Shown: positions 37,520 through 47,671 of the stretch, piece by piece
Layout of the letters: the number at the start of each line of letters is the position of its first letter
Numbering within the stretch: the stretch's first letter is position 1
The notes under the pieces: model-generated
The model's input: only the letters and a program-made list of their open reading frames with translations
What the model was told of the DNA's origin: nothing
Databases searched by the model: none
Assembly (NCBI GenBank): GCA_017416855.1
Contig: JAFQAZ010000024.1
Location: 62,001-126,000 of the forward strand
Source of the DNA: Clostridia bacterium
Lineage (GTDB): Bacteria > Bacillota > Clostridia > UBA1381 > UBA9506
Length of the DNA stretch: 64,000 nucleotides
Direction: 5' to 3'
Program-made: the position numbers and the translations under genes

Positions 37520-38470
37520 GTGAACGAAAAAAGATGGACCCCTTATATGATGAATACGTTATTGACCATTGCTCTCTGCGGTGCTTACGGCTTCCTGCAG
37601 GGGCCGTTGTCTTTAGTGCTTGGCGTGTTGCTCAGTGCTCTTTTGGGTGTAGTGCTTTATAAAGAGCATTACCTTTTGGGTATTCTTAATGCGGCTTTGG
37701 TGCTGGGAATTTTTATCTTTTGTTTCGACTTTACATTAGCCTTAACCAACAGCATCCCCATTATTTTGCTGGGTGCAGCACTGGCTTTAGGAACGAGGTT
37801 TAAAATGCCTGTGCATTTATTGCTTCTTTTGTGTGCCGGGTTATATATGGCAGATCTGATGGTGGGTATGGAGCTGATTGAGCACAGCTCCGGTGGAGAG
37901 GTTTCCATTCAGAGTATTATGTTAGAAAGCGGCAACATGGTGAGTGAGATGTTCGTGTCTCAGTATCCGGGACCTGAAGCTGAAATGCTGGAAGACATCA
38001 TCCGCTCGGCAATTGATTTATCAATTATGCTGGCTCCGGGTATGTTTATGATTATCAGCTCCGTTTTTGCCTTTGTTTTAGTTGTGGTGTATAAAAAAAT
38101 GATGCAGAAAAACCATGTAGATATGTCTTTTCTGCTTCCCTTTGAGCAGTTTCAGGCAGAACGTGTGATTTCGGTGTTGTATCTTGTGTTGTTTGTTATT
38201 GTTTTATCAGCACCGTCGGGTAAATTTCTGGCAATGTCCCTGAATGTTTTGCTGATTCTGAGTTTTATATTTATTGTGTTTGGTATGTCTGTTTTTGACA
38301 ATATTTTTAAGAAAAAAGGTATAAAAAAGGGATTACGGCGTCTGGTGATTGTTTTATTGCTGATATTTTCAAATACATTTTTAATGATTCCTGTATTTGC
38401 TTATTTGATTTGCGGCTTGTTGGACAGTTTCTTTGACTACCGGCATCTGCGAACAAAAGAAGAACAGTAA
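37520..38470 (+). CDS. DUF2232 (YybS-like) integral membrane protein
   Basis: 316 residues, about eight TM helices, e.g. TLLTIALCGAYGFLQGPLSLVLGVLLSALLG and VISVLYLVLFVIVLSAPSGKF. The YybS/DUF2232 family is regularly found just upstream of gdpP and rplI in Firmicutes, as here; function unknown. GTG start at 37520 preceded by AAAGGAGAA. First gene of a probable operon through tilS. Confidence 0.83.
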   Translation: MNEKRWTPYMMNTLLTIALCGAYGFLQGPLSLVLGVLLSALLGVVLYKEHYLLGILNAALVLGIFIFCFDFTLALTNSIPIILLGAALALGTRFKMPVHLLLLLCAGLYMADLMVGMELIEHSSGGEVSIQSIMLESGNMVSEMFVSQYPGPEAEMLEDIIRSAIDLSIMLAPGMFMIISSVFAFVLVVVYKKMMQKNHVDMSFLLPFEQFQAERVISVLYLVLFVIVLSAPSGKFLAMSLNVLLILSFIFIVFGMSVFDNIFKKKGIKKGLRRLVIVLLLIFSNTFLMIPVFAYLICGLLDSFFDYRHLRTKEEQ

Positions 38471-38499
38471 GTCGCATTGCGGCGGAATGGAGTTACGGT

Positions 38500-40491
38500 A
38501 TGGAAGTGAACCCAAAATCCGGATTATATTATATGACCGGCGGTTTTTACATTGTGATTATTTTTCTGTTGGGTATAGTCACTTTTTTTGTGAACCGCTA
38601 TCTGGCTATGGCAGAAATTCTGTTAGGGCTTTCTTTGTGTATCTTTAATTATATTTACAAAAAGCATAAAGAAAAAAAGATTTCCGATATGTTTGAGCAA
38701 ATGACGCTGCGTATCGGTTCGGCTACCCGGAATGCCTTGATGCAGTTTCCGTTGCCTACACTAATCATTGAGTCAAATGGCAAAATAAAGTGGTATAATG
38801 AGTCTTTTTGCGAAACCTTTGGAGAAAACCATTTATACGATAAAGTGATTGGTGAAATTTTGCCGGAATTGGATACGGAAAATATTTTTCAGGATCCGCC
38901 GGTGCCTGTGCAGACCACTTTAAGCAGTAATGGAAGAACCTTCCGTGTGTTTGGCAGTCAGCCGCAAAAAGAAGAGAAAAGAAGCATTGTTATTCTCTAT
39001 TTTGATGAAATTACGGAGTATGCTGATTATAAACAGAAATATCAGGAAGAACGCCCGGTTTCCTGTATGATTTTCGTGGATAATTACGAGGAGCTGCTGG
39101 CATCTACAACCAATGCTTTCCGTCCCCATTTAGAGGCGCAGATTTATAAACAGATCAACGATTGGGCAGGGGAACACGGCGGCGTTTTGATTAAGTATGA
39201 AAAAGATAAATATAATGTTTTGTTCGAATACCGTTATTTAGAAAAAATGGTGCAGAACAAGTTTGAAATTCTAAGCAGAATCCGGGGAATTTCGGAGGGC
39301 AATACCATTCCCGCCAGCGTTAGTATTGGTGTAGGTGCCTGCGGACAGAATGTTGCAGAAAACGATGCTTTTGCCAAAACGGCAATCAATATGGCCTTGG
39401 GCCGTGGTGGAGATCAGGCCGTTGTGAAAGAAAGTGACCAACTGAACTTTTATGGTGGAAACAGCAAAGAATATGAAAAAAGCACCCGCGTGAAGGCCCG
39501 CGTTGTCAGTGTGGCGCTCAGCGGTCTGATAGAAAATGCCAACAACGTTATTGTGATGAGTCATAAACGGGCAGATATGGATTCTTTGGGGGCGGCTTTT
39601 GGTGTTTACCGTATGTGCCGTATGCAGGATAAACCGGTGAACATACTTCTGGAAAGCTATGACGAAACAGTAAAAAATATGCTGGATCGCTTAGAAAATG
39701 TGGATGATTATGCCGGTGTATTGTTAAATACCCAGCAAGCAGCTGCGCGTACGAACGGCACAACCCTGCTGGTTGTGGTAGATGCTCATAAGCCAAGTTT
39801 ATTGGAAGCACCTGCTCTTTTAAAGAAAGCTGGCCAGATAGTGGTCATTGACCATCATCGTCGCGGTGCGGAATTTATTGAAAATACGGCGCTGATTTAT
39901 CACGAACCCTATGCATCTTCAGCTTGTGAAATGATGACGGAAATTTTGCAGTATGTTACTAAGAAAGTATCCTTAACCAAGCTGGAAGCAGAGTGTTTAT
40001 ATGCAGGTATGGTTGTGGACACCAAGCATTTCACCTTCAAAACCGGTGTAAGAACCTTTGAAGCGGCATCCTTCCTGAGAAAACAAGGGGTAGATACCGT
40101 TGCGATTAAAACTATGTTCCAGCAGGATTTAGGCACTTATATCAAGCGCGCTATGATTATTCAGAATGCAGAAATTTTCCGTGATCATATTGCAGTCAGC
40201 GCCTATCATGAATTTGAGGAAAATATTCATATCACCATTGCCCAGGCGGCAGATGAACTGCTTAACATTAAAGGCATTACCGCTTCGTTTGTGCTTTCTA
40301 AAACAGAAAATGGCGTCAGCATCAGCGGCCGGTCTTTAGGCGGTATTAATGTGCAGGTGATTCTGGAAAAACTGGGTGGTGGCGGTCATATGACCATTGC
40401 CGGTGCACAGCTTGCAGAACTATCCATAGAAGAGGCAAGAGAAAAGCTGTATCAGGCTATTGATGATTATTATTTGGAAACAGTGAACTAA
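38500..40491 (+). CDS. gdpP: Cyclic-di-AMP phosphodiesterase GdpP
   Basis: 663 residues. Two N-terminal TM helices (about 13-55), PAS-like domain (LPTLIIESNGKIKWYN), degenerate GGDEF (about 170-300, ASVSIGVGACGQN), then DHH (VMSHKRADMDSLGAAFG, VVVIDHHRRG) and DHHA1 (LGGGGHMTIAGAQL). Hydrolyses c-di-AMP to control turgor and wall homeostasis. RBS GGAG before ATG 38500. rplI follows after 19 bases. Confidence 0.94.
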   Translation: MEVNPKSGLYYMTGGFYIVIIFLLGIVTFFVNRYLAMAEILLGLSLCIFNYIYKKHKEKKISDMFEQMTLRIGSATRNALMQFPLPTLIIESNGKIKWYNESFCETFGENHLYDKVIGEILPELDTENIFQDPPVPVQTTLSSNGRTFRVFGSQPQKEEKRSIVILYFDEITEYADYKQKYQEERPVSCMIFVDNYEELLASTTNAFRPHLEAQIYKQINDWAGEHGGVLIKYEKDKYNVLFEYRYLEKMVQNKFEILSRIRGISEGNTIPASVSIGVGACGQNVAENDAFAKTAINMALGRGGDQAVVKESDQLNFYGGNSKEYEKSTRVKARVVSVALSGLIENANNVIVMSHKRADMDSLGAAFGVYRMCRMQDKPVNILLESYDETVKNMLDRLENVDDYAGVLLNTQQAAARTNGTTLLVVVDAHKPSLLEAPALLKKAGQIVVIDHHRRGAEFIENTALIYHEPYASSACEMMTEILQYVTKKVSLTKLEAECLYAGMVVDTKHFTFKTGVRTFEAASFLRKQGVDTVAIKTMFQQDLGTYIKRAMIIQNAEIFRDHIAVSAYHEFEENIHITIAQAADELLNIKGITASFVLSKTENGVSISGRSLGGINVQVILEKLGGGGHMTIAGAQLAELSIEEAREKLYQAIDDYYLETVN

Positions 40492-40510
40492 CCACAAAGG
40501 AGTGTTTAAT

Positions 40511-40957
40511 ATGAAAGTAATTTTAACAGCCGATGTTAAAGGCCACGGCAAAAAAGGTGATATGGTAGAGGCTTCAGACGGATATGCAAGAAACTTTTTG
40601 CTTCCGAAAGGCCTGGCCATTGTTGCTGATAAAACTGCCGTAAACGAAATGGAAAACAAAAAAAGCGCACAGGCTTTTCATAAAAATCAGGAAAAAATGC
40701 AGGCTATGGAGCTTGCTGAAAAGTTAAATGAGGCTGTGGTAACATTTACAGCCAAAGCCGGTGAAAATGGCAAGCTTTTCGGCTCTATCACAGCTAAAGA
40801 TGTTGCAGAGCAGCTTAAAATGCAATGCCACCTGGTTGTAGATAAGAAAAAAATCCAGTTGCCGGACGGGATCAAGGTTTTAGGAGATACCAAGGTAACT
40901 GTTAAGGTGTATCCTGAAATTACGGCAGAAATTAAGGTCAGAGTAAAAGCACAGTAA
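40511..40957 (+). CDS. rplI: Ribosomal protein bL9
   Basis: 148 residues. N-terminal MKVILTADVKGHGKKGDMVEASDGYARNFLLPKGLA is the L9 signature; central helix and C-terminal domain (ENGKLFGSITAKDVAEQL). Start ATG 40511 with AAAGGAG 8 bases upstream. Confidence 0.96.
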   Translation: MKVILTADVKGHGKKGDMVEASDGYARNFLLPKGLAIVADKTAVNEMENKKSAQAFHKNQEKMQAMELAEKLNEAVVTFTAKAGENGKLFGSITAKDVAEQLKMQCHLVVDKKKIQLPDGIKVLGDTKVTVKVYPEITAEIKVRVKAQ

Positions 40958-40981
40958 GAAAAGCAGAGGAAGGAAATCGCT

Positions 40982-42313
40982 ATGGAAAACGGTGTACCTA
41001 AGGTTATGCCCCACAATAAGGAAGCAGAGCAATCCATTTTGGGTGCTATGCTGATTGATGCAAACTGCGTCACCTTGGTGTTTGAAAATTTAACAAGCGG
41101 TGATTTTTATATTGAAGCTAACAAGCTGATCTATGAGTCTATGCAGGATCTGTTCAATCGGGATATGCCCATTGATCTGGTGACGGTATCGGAAGAATTG
41201 ACTCTTCGCGAACAGCTTGCAGCTGTAGGCGGCGTAGAATATCTGGGTTATCTGGCATCCACATTACCCACAACAGCCAACATCCGGCAGTATGTGGATA
41301 TTGTGCAGGATAAAGCTATGCTCAGGCGGCTCATCCGTGCTTCCGGCGAAATTATGGATATGGGTTATTCTCCCGGCGGCGACACAAAAAACATTGCCGA
41401 CGAAGCGGGGAGACTCATTTTTGATGTGCTGGAGAATCAGCAGCAGCGCGGTGTGGTACATATTAAAGATGTGCTGCTACAGACCAATGAAGCATTGGCA
41501 GAAATTTACCGTAACAAGGGCAAACTGACCGGTGTGCCTACCGGCATTACGGAACTGGATAAAAACTTATTCGGCTTGCAAAAATCAGATTTTATTCTGA
41601 TTGCGGCCCGTCCTTCAATGGGTAAAACCAGCTTTGCTTTAAATATTGCCACATATGCTGCCGTACACGGTCAGGTGCCTGTGGTTATTTTCAGTTTGGA
41701 AATGTCCAGCGTACAGCTTGTATCCCGTATTATCAGCTCAGAAATGCTGATCGACAGCAATCACCTTCGTACCGGTGAACTGACAGATGATGACTGGGAA
41801 AAAATTGCTGCCTCTTTATCTACCTTGGGGCAGGCACCCATTTATATTAATGACTCTACGAATGTAACCATTAGTGATATCCGTGCCAAGTGCCGGCGTT
41901 TGAAGTTGGAAAGAGGTCTTGGCCTTGTGGTGATTGACTATTTGCAGTTGATGCAGGGCACGCGTGCTGAAAGCCGTCAGCAGGAAATTTCAGATATTTC
42001 CCGCTCACTTAAAATTCTGGCAAAGGAGCTGGATGTGCCCATTATTGCCTTGTCACAGCTTTCACGTGCGCCTGAACAGCGTTCCGAACACCGGCCGATG
42101 CTCAGTGACCTTCGTGAATCCGGTGCCATTGAGCAGGATGCGGATATTGTTATGTTTTTATACCGTGATGATGTGTATAATCCTGACACAGAGAAAAAGA
42201 ATGTGGCAGAGTGTATCATCGCCAAGCACAGAGCCGGTGAACTGGGCACGATTGAAATGGCGTGGATGGGTCAGTATACCCGTTTTATGAATCTGGATAA
42301 GGGACATGATTGA
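40982..42313 (+). CDS. dnaB: Replicative DNA helicase DnaB
   Basis: 443 residues. N-terminal PHNKEAEQSILGAMLI domain that binds primase, RecA-like core with RPSMGKTSFALN Walker A, FSLEMSSVQL, VVIDYLQLM Walker B, SQLSRAPEQR and RESGAIEQDADIVMFLYR. Forms the hexameric helicase at the fork. No intein. tilS overlaps its 3' end by 8 bases. Confidence 0.96.
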   Translation: MENGVPKVMPHNKEAEQSILGAMLIDANCVTLVFENLTSGDFYIEANKLIYESMQDLFNRDMPIDLVTVSEELTLREQLAAVGGVEYLGYLASTLPTTANIRQYVDIVQDKAMLRRLIRASGEIMDMGYSPGGDTKNIADEAGRLIFDVLENQQQRGVVHIKDVLLQTNEALAEIYRNKGKLTGVPTGITELDKNLFGLQKSDFILIAARPSMGKTSFALNIATYAAVHGQVPVVIFSLEMSSVQLVSRIISSEMLIDSNHLRTGELTDDDWEKIAASLSTLGQAPIYINDSTNVTISDIRAKCRRLKLERGLGLVVIDYLQLMQGTRAESRQQEISDISRSLKILAKELDVPIIALSQLSRAPEQRSEHRPMLSDLRESGAIEQDADIVMFLYRDDVYNPDTEKKNVAECIIAKHRAGELGTIEMAWMGQYTRFMNLDKGHD

Positions 42314-43676
42314 TATGCTGGCAAAAGTAAAAGAAACCATTAACCGTTATGCCTTGTTTCAACCGGGTGACAAAGTGCTTGTTGCGTTGTCCGGTGGTGC
42401 TGATTCAGTTTGCTTGCTGTCGGTTTTAAAAGCAATGTCCCGGGAATTGCAAATCTCTCTGTTTGCGGCTCATGTCAATCACGGCCTGAGAGGGAAAGAG
42501 TCAGATGAAGACGAAGCTTTTGTCAGAAAGCTATGCTTTGAATCTGAGGTTCCTCTCTTTGTTTGTCGGGCAGATGTGGCGGCATTAGCCAAAGAAAATA
42601 AATGTGGTCTGGAAGAAGCCGGAAGGAATAAACGGTATTCTTTTTTTCAGGAACTTGCAGACAGGGAACAACTGAATAAAATTGCAACAGCTCATCACGC
42701 CGGTGATAACGTGGAAACTGTTTTAATGCGGCTGATCAGGGGAACAGGACCTTTAGGTTTAGGCGGAATTCCATGCCGGAACGGCCAGGTGGTGAGACCG
42801 CTTTTATATGTAAACAGAACAGACATTGAAACGTATTTACAAATTAACGGATTAGCTTGGCGGGAAGATAGCTCAAACAAAGAAACAGTTTACACCCGCA
42901 ACCGTGTCCGTCATCAACTGGTTCCTATGTTGGAAACAGAGTTCAATCCTGATTTCAGGAACAATTTTTCTGAGCAGATCGAATTGTATGCAGCCGGAGC
43001 AGCATATTTAGAAGAAGAAGTGCAAAAACTATTCACAGCATTAGCAATATCGGTAACCGGTGGTTTTGGTTTTAACTGTCAGGATTTACGAATGGAAAAT
43101 GAGTTTTTGGTGAGCATGCTGTTGCATAAAACCATTGTCTTTCTTGCCGGTGGCCGTGAAACAGGTATGACAGCGGTGAGGCGGGCAAAAGAACTGTCGT
43201 CACATTCTCAGGGGGAGATTCAATTAGGTGGCGGCGTGGTTGCGCAAATGTGTCATGGTGTTTTATATATCCGCAAGAAAATGGATGCCAAACCGTTTTC
43301 TTATGAGGTGAAACCGGAGGGAGATTTTTTATTTGGCGACAGAAAAATTGTTTTTTCTGCCGCAGAAACAGTGCCGGAACATCCTGATACAAAGCAGGCC
43401 TATATTAATGCTGAAGCTTTAAAAGGGAAAAAATTGGTTCTTCGCTCCCGTAGGGAAGGGGATTGTTTTTATCCTGTAGGCATGGACGGAAAACAAAAAT
43501 TGAAAGACTATTTAATTAATAAAAAAATTCCCCGTTTTATGCGCAATTCGGTTCCGCTTCTTGCAGCAGATGATGACATTGTCTGGGTGGTGGGTGAGCG
43601 TGCAGATGCTCGTTATGCGGCCCGTAAAGAAGATAAAAATATTATTTGCGTGACAGTAGAAAATCATAAAAAATAG
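42306..43676 (+). CDS. tilS: tRNA(Ile)-lysidine synthase
   Basis: 456 residues. PP-loop motif LVALSGGADSVCLL, AHVNHGLRGKESDEDE, TAHHAGDNVETVLMRLIRGTG, TRNRVRHQLVPML, and a C-terminal domain with LVLRSRREGDCFYPVGMDGKQKLKDYLINKKIP. Converts C34 of tRNA-Ile(CAU) to lysidine. Start is ATG 42306 inside dnaB or ATG 42315. The hpt gene that normally separates tilS and ftsH in Firmicutes is missing here. Confidence 0.93.
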   Translation: MIDMLAKVKETINRYALFQPGDKVLVALSGGADSVCLLSVLKAMSRELQISLFAAHVNHGLRGKESDEDEAFVRKLCFESEVPLFVCRADVAALAKENKCGLEEAGRNKRYSFFQELADREQLNKIATAHHAGDNVETVLMRLIRGTGPLGLGGIPCRNGQVVRPLLYVNRTDIETYLQINGLAWREDSSNKETVYTRNRVRHQLVPMLETEFNPDFRNNFSEQIELYAAGAAYLEEEVQKLFTALAISVTGGFGFNCQDLRMENEFLVSMLLHKTIVFLAGGRETGMTAVRRAKELSSHSQGEIQLGGGVVAQMCHGVLYIRKKMDAKPFSYEVKPEGDFLFGDRKIVFSAAETVPEHPDTKQAYINAEALKGKKLVLRSRREGDCFYPVGMDGKQKLKDYLINKKIPRFMRNSVPLLAADDDIVWVVGERADARYAARKEDKNIICVTVENHKK

Positions 43677-43715
43677 AGTAAAAAATGAATAGAAAGTTAA
43701 TTATTTATATAATTC

Positions 43716-43744
43716 TTGTATTTTATTTGGTTTTGTGTTAAACT
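43716..43744 (+). promoter_or_regulatory. Probable ftsH promoter
   Basis: TTGTAT (43716-43721) - 17 bases - TAAACT (43739-43744), with TGT before the -10 (extended). Confidence 0.5.
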
Positions 43745-43778
43745 AAGTTTTATTCGAGACCTAAGAGGGGTGACATGA

Positions 43779-45674
43779 TTGAAAAAGAAGTTTTTAGGCG
43801 GTATAGGTTTTTATGTATTGCTGTTTTTAATTGTGCTTTTCATGTTCGGCATTTTCAATTATGAGCCGGGTATTAAAAGTATCCGTTATTCAGATTTGTT
43901 AACCTTGATTAAAAATGAACAGGTATCTGAATTGGTTCTGACAGACAGGACAGCAACCGTAACCCTACGCGGCCAGGAAGAAAAATATGTTAACGAGAAT
44001 AAGCGTATTGCTGATATTTCTTCTATATTTATTTTATATGAAGATGCCGGAGAAGAAATTCGCACACAGATTAATGAAAATAAGCTGGTGGTTGAAACAC
44101 CGGCGCCTCAGCAGATGCCCTGGTGGCTGTCTCTCTTGCCTACGTTGCTGACTGTCGGCATTTTTGTGCTGTTCTGGTTTGTGTTTATGCGTCAGTCACA
44201 AGGTGGCGGCAAGGTGATGACCTTTGGCAAGAGTAATGCAAGAATGACGCAAAATGGCGACACACATGTAACCTTTAAGGATGTTGCCGGTGCAGATGAA
44301 GAAAAGGAAGAACTGGCTGAAATTGTTGACTTTCTGCGGGATTCTTCTAAGTTTATTGAACTTGGTGCCCGTATTCCCAAGGGCGTACTTCTTGTGGGAC
44401 CGCCGGGTACCGGTAAAACCTTGCTGGCCAAAGCAGTAGCCGGCGAGGCAAAGGCGCCGTTTTTCAGCATCAGCGGTTCTGATTTTGTAGAAATGTTTGT
44501 GGGCGTGGGTGCTTCCCGTGTCCGTGATTTGTTTGATAAGGCAAAGCAGAATTCCCCCAGTATTATTTTTCTTGATGAAATTGATGCTGTTGGTCGCCAT
44601 CGTGGTGCAGGTTTAGGTGGCGGTCACGATGAAAGAGAGCAAACCTTAAACCAGCTGCTGGTTGAAATGGATGGCTTTGGTGCCAATGAAGGCATTATTG
44701 TCATTGCGGCAACCAACCGACCGGATATTTTAGACCCGGCTTTATTGCGCCCCGGCCGTTTTGACCGTCAGGTGGTTGTGAATTATCCCGATGTGAAGGG
44801 CCGCGAAGAAATTTTAAAGGTGCATTGCCGCGCGAAACCTTTGGCATCTGATGTTGACCTTTCTGTGATTGCTAAAACAACCACAGGCTTTACAGGCGCC
44901 GATCTTGAAAACCTGATGAACGAGGCTGCATTGTTAGCTGCTAAAACCGGTAAAAAGAAAATCAATATGGCCGATATTGAAAACTCGATTATGAAGGTTA
45001 TTGCCGGACCTGAAAAGAAATCTAAAACCGTAACAGAACGGGAAAACCGATTAACGGCTTATCACGAAGCCGGCCATGCGATTATGCACAAGGTGTTACC
45101 GCATTGTGATGCTGTGCATGAAATTTCTATTATTCCCCGTGGTCGTGCAGGCGGTTACACATTGGCGTTGCCGAAGGATGATAAGAGTTATGTTTCCAAA
45201 AAGGAAATGCTGGATCAGATTGCATCCCTTTTGGGTGGCCGTATGGCAGAAAAACTGGTGCTGGATGACATCAGTACCGGTGCTTCTAACGACATTATGC
45301 GTGCCACTAAAACTGCCAGAGACATGGTTATGAAATACGGCATGAGTGACGTGCTCGGCCCCATGAGTTTTGGTTCAGATAACGATGAGGTCTTTTTGGG
45401 CAGAAGCTATGCGCAGACACGGGATTACAGCGAGCAGGTGGCTGCAGAGATCGATGCTGAAGTGAAAAAGATTATTGATAATGCCTATGCCCTTTGCGAA
45501 AAAGAATTGACAGAACACAAAGAACAGCTGGTTCGTGTGGCAGAAGCACTTCTTTCCAAAGAAAAACTTTCCGGCGAAGAATTTGAAACATTGTTTAACG
45601 GTGAAACAGAGCCGGAGGAGCAGGAAACAGCAGAAGTCTCTGCTGAAACAGAAGACACAACAGAAAATATATAA
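43779..45674 (+). CDS. ftsH: ATP-dependent zinc metalloprotease FtsH
   Basis: 631 residues. Two TM helices (about 7-27 and 112-135), AAA+ module with GPPGTGKT at 207-214, [15 protein letters not shown] and RPGRFDRQV, and peptidase with HEAGH at 429-433. Acidic tail. Degrades membrane proteins and regulators. Start is read as TTG 43779, in frame and 5 bases after AGGGGTGA; the ATG at 43775 is in another frame and gives a 29-codon ORF. Confidence 0.95.
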   Translation: MKKKFLGGIGFYVLLFLIVLFMFGIFNYEPGIKSIRYSDLLTLIKNEQVSELVLTDRTATVTLRGQEEKYVNENKRIADISSIFILYEDAGEEIRTQINENKLVVETPAPQQMPWWLSLLPTLLTVGIFVLFWFVFMRQSQGGGKVMTFGKSNARMTQNGDTHVTFKDVAGADEEKEELAEIVDFLRDSSKFIELGARIPKGVLLVGPPGTGKTLLAKAVAGEAKAPFFSISGSDFVEMFVGVGASRVRDLFDKAKQNSPSIIFLDEIDAVGRHRGAGLGGGHDEREQTLNQLLVEMDGFGANEGIIVIAATNRPDILDPALLRPGRFDRQVVVNYPDVKGREEILKVHCRAKPLASDVDLSVIAKTTTGFTGADLENLMNEAALLAAKTGKKKINMADIENSIMKVIAGPEKKSKTVTERENRLTAYHEAGHAIMHKVLPHCDAVHEISIIPRGRAGGYTLALPKDDKSYVSKKEMLDQIASLLGGRMAEKLVLDDISTGASNDIMRATKTARDMVMKYGMSDVLGPMSFGSDNDEVFLGRSYAQTRDYSEQVAAEIDAEVKKIIDNAYALCEKELTEHKEQLVRVAEALLSKEKLSGEEFETLFNGETEPEEQETAEVSAETEDTTENI

Positions 45675-45680
45675 AAAGAA

Positions 45681-45717
45681 AAACCGCAGCGAAAATTCAG
45701 TTTTTACTGCGGTTTTT
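45681..45717 (+). terminator. Terminator after ftsH
   Basis: 9-bp stem AAACCGCAG (45681-45689) / CTGCGGTTT (45707-45715), with A-rich/T-rich inner pairing, then TTTTT. Confidence 0.82.
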
Positions 45718-45790
45718 GCTTGTTTGCATAAAAAAAGATGTAAAATTCATTGCTTTTTGTGAAATTTTCTTTAAAATTTGCAAATAAATC

Positions 45791-45819
45791 TTGCAAAATC
45801 GCAAAAAAAAGTATATGAT
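45791..45819 (+). promoter_or_regulatory. Promoter of CdaR-like gene
   Basis: TTGCAA (45791-45796) - 17 bases - TATGAT (45814-45819). Confidence 0.55.
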
Positions 45820-45882
45820 ATTTAATGGAGTATTAAGTTTACTTTTGGAATTTCTTTGATTGTGTGAACGGAGGAAGAAAAA

Positions 45883-46962
45883 ATGCTTGGTCAAATTTTT
45901 CAACCGATGCTGGAACAAATGAGAGCAGTGTCCGGAAAAAGTATAGGTGTTTTAAATAATTATGGTGCTGTTATTGCATATGCGGGAGAGGTTATTTCTG
46001 AAGAAATTTCCTACGATGCAGTTACAAATAATGCCAACAACGGCAAACCGTATGTTTTAGGGAACTATACATTTGTTGCTTTCGGTATGCGTAACACAAT
46101 GGATTACATTGTTTATGTTCAGGGAACAGATGCAGAAGCACAAAAGCTCTGCTTACTGTTGTCTGTCAGCCTGTCTAATCTGCAGATTCATTGTGGAGAT
46201 AAATATGATAAAACCAATTATTTAAAGAGTGTTTTGCTTGGCAATGTGTTGCCGGGCGATGTATTTATCCGTTCTGATGAACTGCAAATTGATACAGAAA
46301 TCCCCCGCGCGGTGTTCATTATTCAGTTGCAGGAGAATGCTGATGTATCTGTACAGCATCTTTTGCAGAATATGTTTCCTGAACAGGATTTCGTCATTGG
46401 CATTGATAATCTGAATGTTGTTCTGATTAAAGCCCTGACAGCTGGTTATAACCGGGAAAGCCTGACAAAAATAGCCAGGAGCATTGTGGAAACAGTGAAT
46501 TCTGAACTGATGTTGCAGGTTTATGTTGGTATGGGTACACCCACAGAATCCATTCGCGATATTGCACGCTCTTATTCTGAAGCGCAGATTGCATTGGAAA
46601 TTGGTCGTGTTTTTGAAGGGGATAAGTACATATTAAGCTACGATACATTGGGTATTGGCCGTTTGATTTATCAGCTGCCCAGCAAATTGTGCGAACTATT
46701 TTTGGAAGAAATTTTCAAAAAGGAAAGCATTAATGTATTGGATGAAGAAACCATTCAGACGATTTATAAATTCTTTGAAAACAATCTGAATGTCAGCGAA
46801 ACATCCCGTCAGTTATTCGTTCACAGAAACACATTGGTTTACCGTCTGGATAAAATTGAACGGTTAACCGGACTTGATTTGCGGAACTTTGATGATGCAG
46901 TCATCTTTAAGGTGGCTATTTTGGTTAACAAGTATTTGCATGCCAATTCTCCCAAGTTCTAA
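45883..46962 (+). CDS. PucR/CdaR-like transcriptional regulator
   Basis: 359 residues. N-terminal sensor-like region of unclear fold (GKSIGVLNNYGAVIAYAGEV), central GGDEF-like CdaR domain (VYVGMGTPTESIRDIARSYSEAQIALEIGRVF), C-terminal PucR HTH (FFENNLNVSETSRQLFVHRNTLVYRLDKIERLTGLDLRNFDDAVIFKVA). Ligand and targets unknown. RBS GGAGG before ATG 45883. ftsEX follow after 22 bases, possibly in the same transcript. Confidence 0.85.
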   Translation: MLGQIFQPMLEQMRAVSGKSIGVLNNYGAVIAYAGEVISEEISYDAVTNNANNGKPYVLGNYTFVAFGMRNTMDYIVYVQGTDAEAQKLCLLLSVSLSNLQIHCGDKYDKTNYLKSVLLGNVLPGDVFIRSDELQIDTEIPRAVFIIQLQENADVSVQHLLQNMFPEQDFVIGIDNLNVVLIKALTAGYNRESLTKIARSIVETVNSELMLQVYVGMGTPTESIRDIARSYSEAQIALEIGRVFEGDKYILSYDTLGIGRLIYQLPSKLCELFLEEIFKKESINVLDEETIQTIYKFFENNLNVSETSRQLFVHRNTLVYRLDKIERLTGLDLRNFDDAVIFKVAILVNKYLHANSPKF

Positions 46963-46984
46963 AAACAGATGATTAGGAGTTATT

Positions 46985-47671
46985 ATGATTATTTTCAGCA
47001 ATGTTTCCAAGGTGTATGAAAACGGTTCAACAGCACTTAACGGAGTCAGTTTTTTTATTGAACGCGGTGAGTTTGTTTTTGTTGTTGGCCCTTCCGGTGC
47101 CGGTAAATCAACATTGATTAAATTACTGATGCACGAAGAAACAGCCACCTCCGGAGAAGTGATTATTGATGGTGTTACGGTAAATGGCTTGAAGCAAAAC
47201 CAAATTCCTTATCTGCGTAGGAATATGGGTGTTGTTTTTCAGGATTTCCGTTTGCTTCCTAAAAAAACAGTCTATGAAAATGTTTCCTTTGCTATGGAGA
47301 TCGTAGGTGCCAGCCGTCGTGAAATCCGTCGGCAGGTTCCGACTGTGTTAAGTCTGGTTGGTCTTTCTCATAAAGCGAAATCTTTTCCATCACAGTTGTC
47401 CGGTGGAGAACAGCAGCGTGTGGCATTGGCCAGAGCGCTGGTCAACAATCCTTCTTTCCTGATTGCTGATGAACCGACGGGTAACTTAAACCCCAAAACA
47501 GCACAGGAAATTATGGAGCTTTTAAATGATATCAACAAACGTGGCACAACCATTATTATGGCAACACATGCCAAAGATATTGTGGATCAAATGAAAAAGC
47601 GGGTTATTGCCATTGAAGACGGCGTAATTGTCAGAGATGAAGCCAGGGGTGTGTACGGATATGAAAATTAA
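46985..47671 (+). CDS. ftsE: Cell-division ATP-binding protein FtsE
   Basis: 228 residues. GPSGAGKST Walker A, VFQDFRLLPKKTVYENV Q-loop (typical FtsE), LSGGEQQR signature, LIADEPTGNLNP Walker B, ATHAKDIV H-loop. With FtsX it controls peptidoglycan hydrolases during division or sporulation. RBS TAGGAGT. Overlaps ftsX by 11 bases. Confidence 0.95.
   Translation: MIIFSNVSKVYENGSTALNGVSFFIERGEFVFVVGPSGAGKSTLIKLLMHEETATSGEVIIDGVTVNGLKQNQIPYLRRNMGVVFQDFRLLPKKTVYENVSFAMEIVGASRREIRRQVPTVLSLVGLSHKAKSFPSQLSGGEQQRVALARALVNNPSFLIADEPTGNLNPKTAQEIMELLNDINKRGTTIIMATHAKDIVDQMKKRVIAIEDGVIVRDEARGVYGYEN

Noticed and set aside
42306-43778. Search for hpt between tilS and ftsH
   Set aside because: The gap is about 100 bases and AT-rich with only a promoter-like sequence; the usual hpt is simply absent at this locus.
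43775-43864. ATG-started 29-codon ORF overlapping the ftsH start
   Set aside because: SD spacing is too short for ATG 43775 and fits the TTG at 43779; the peptide has no recognisable features.
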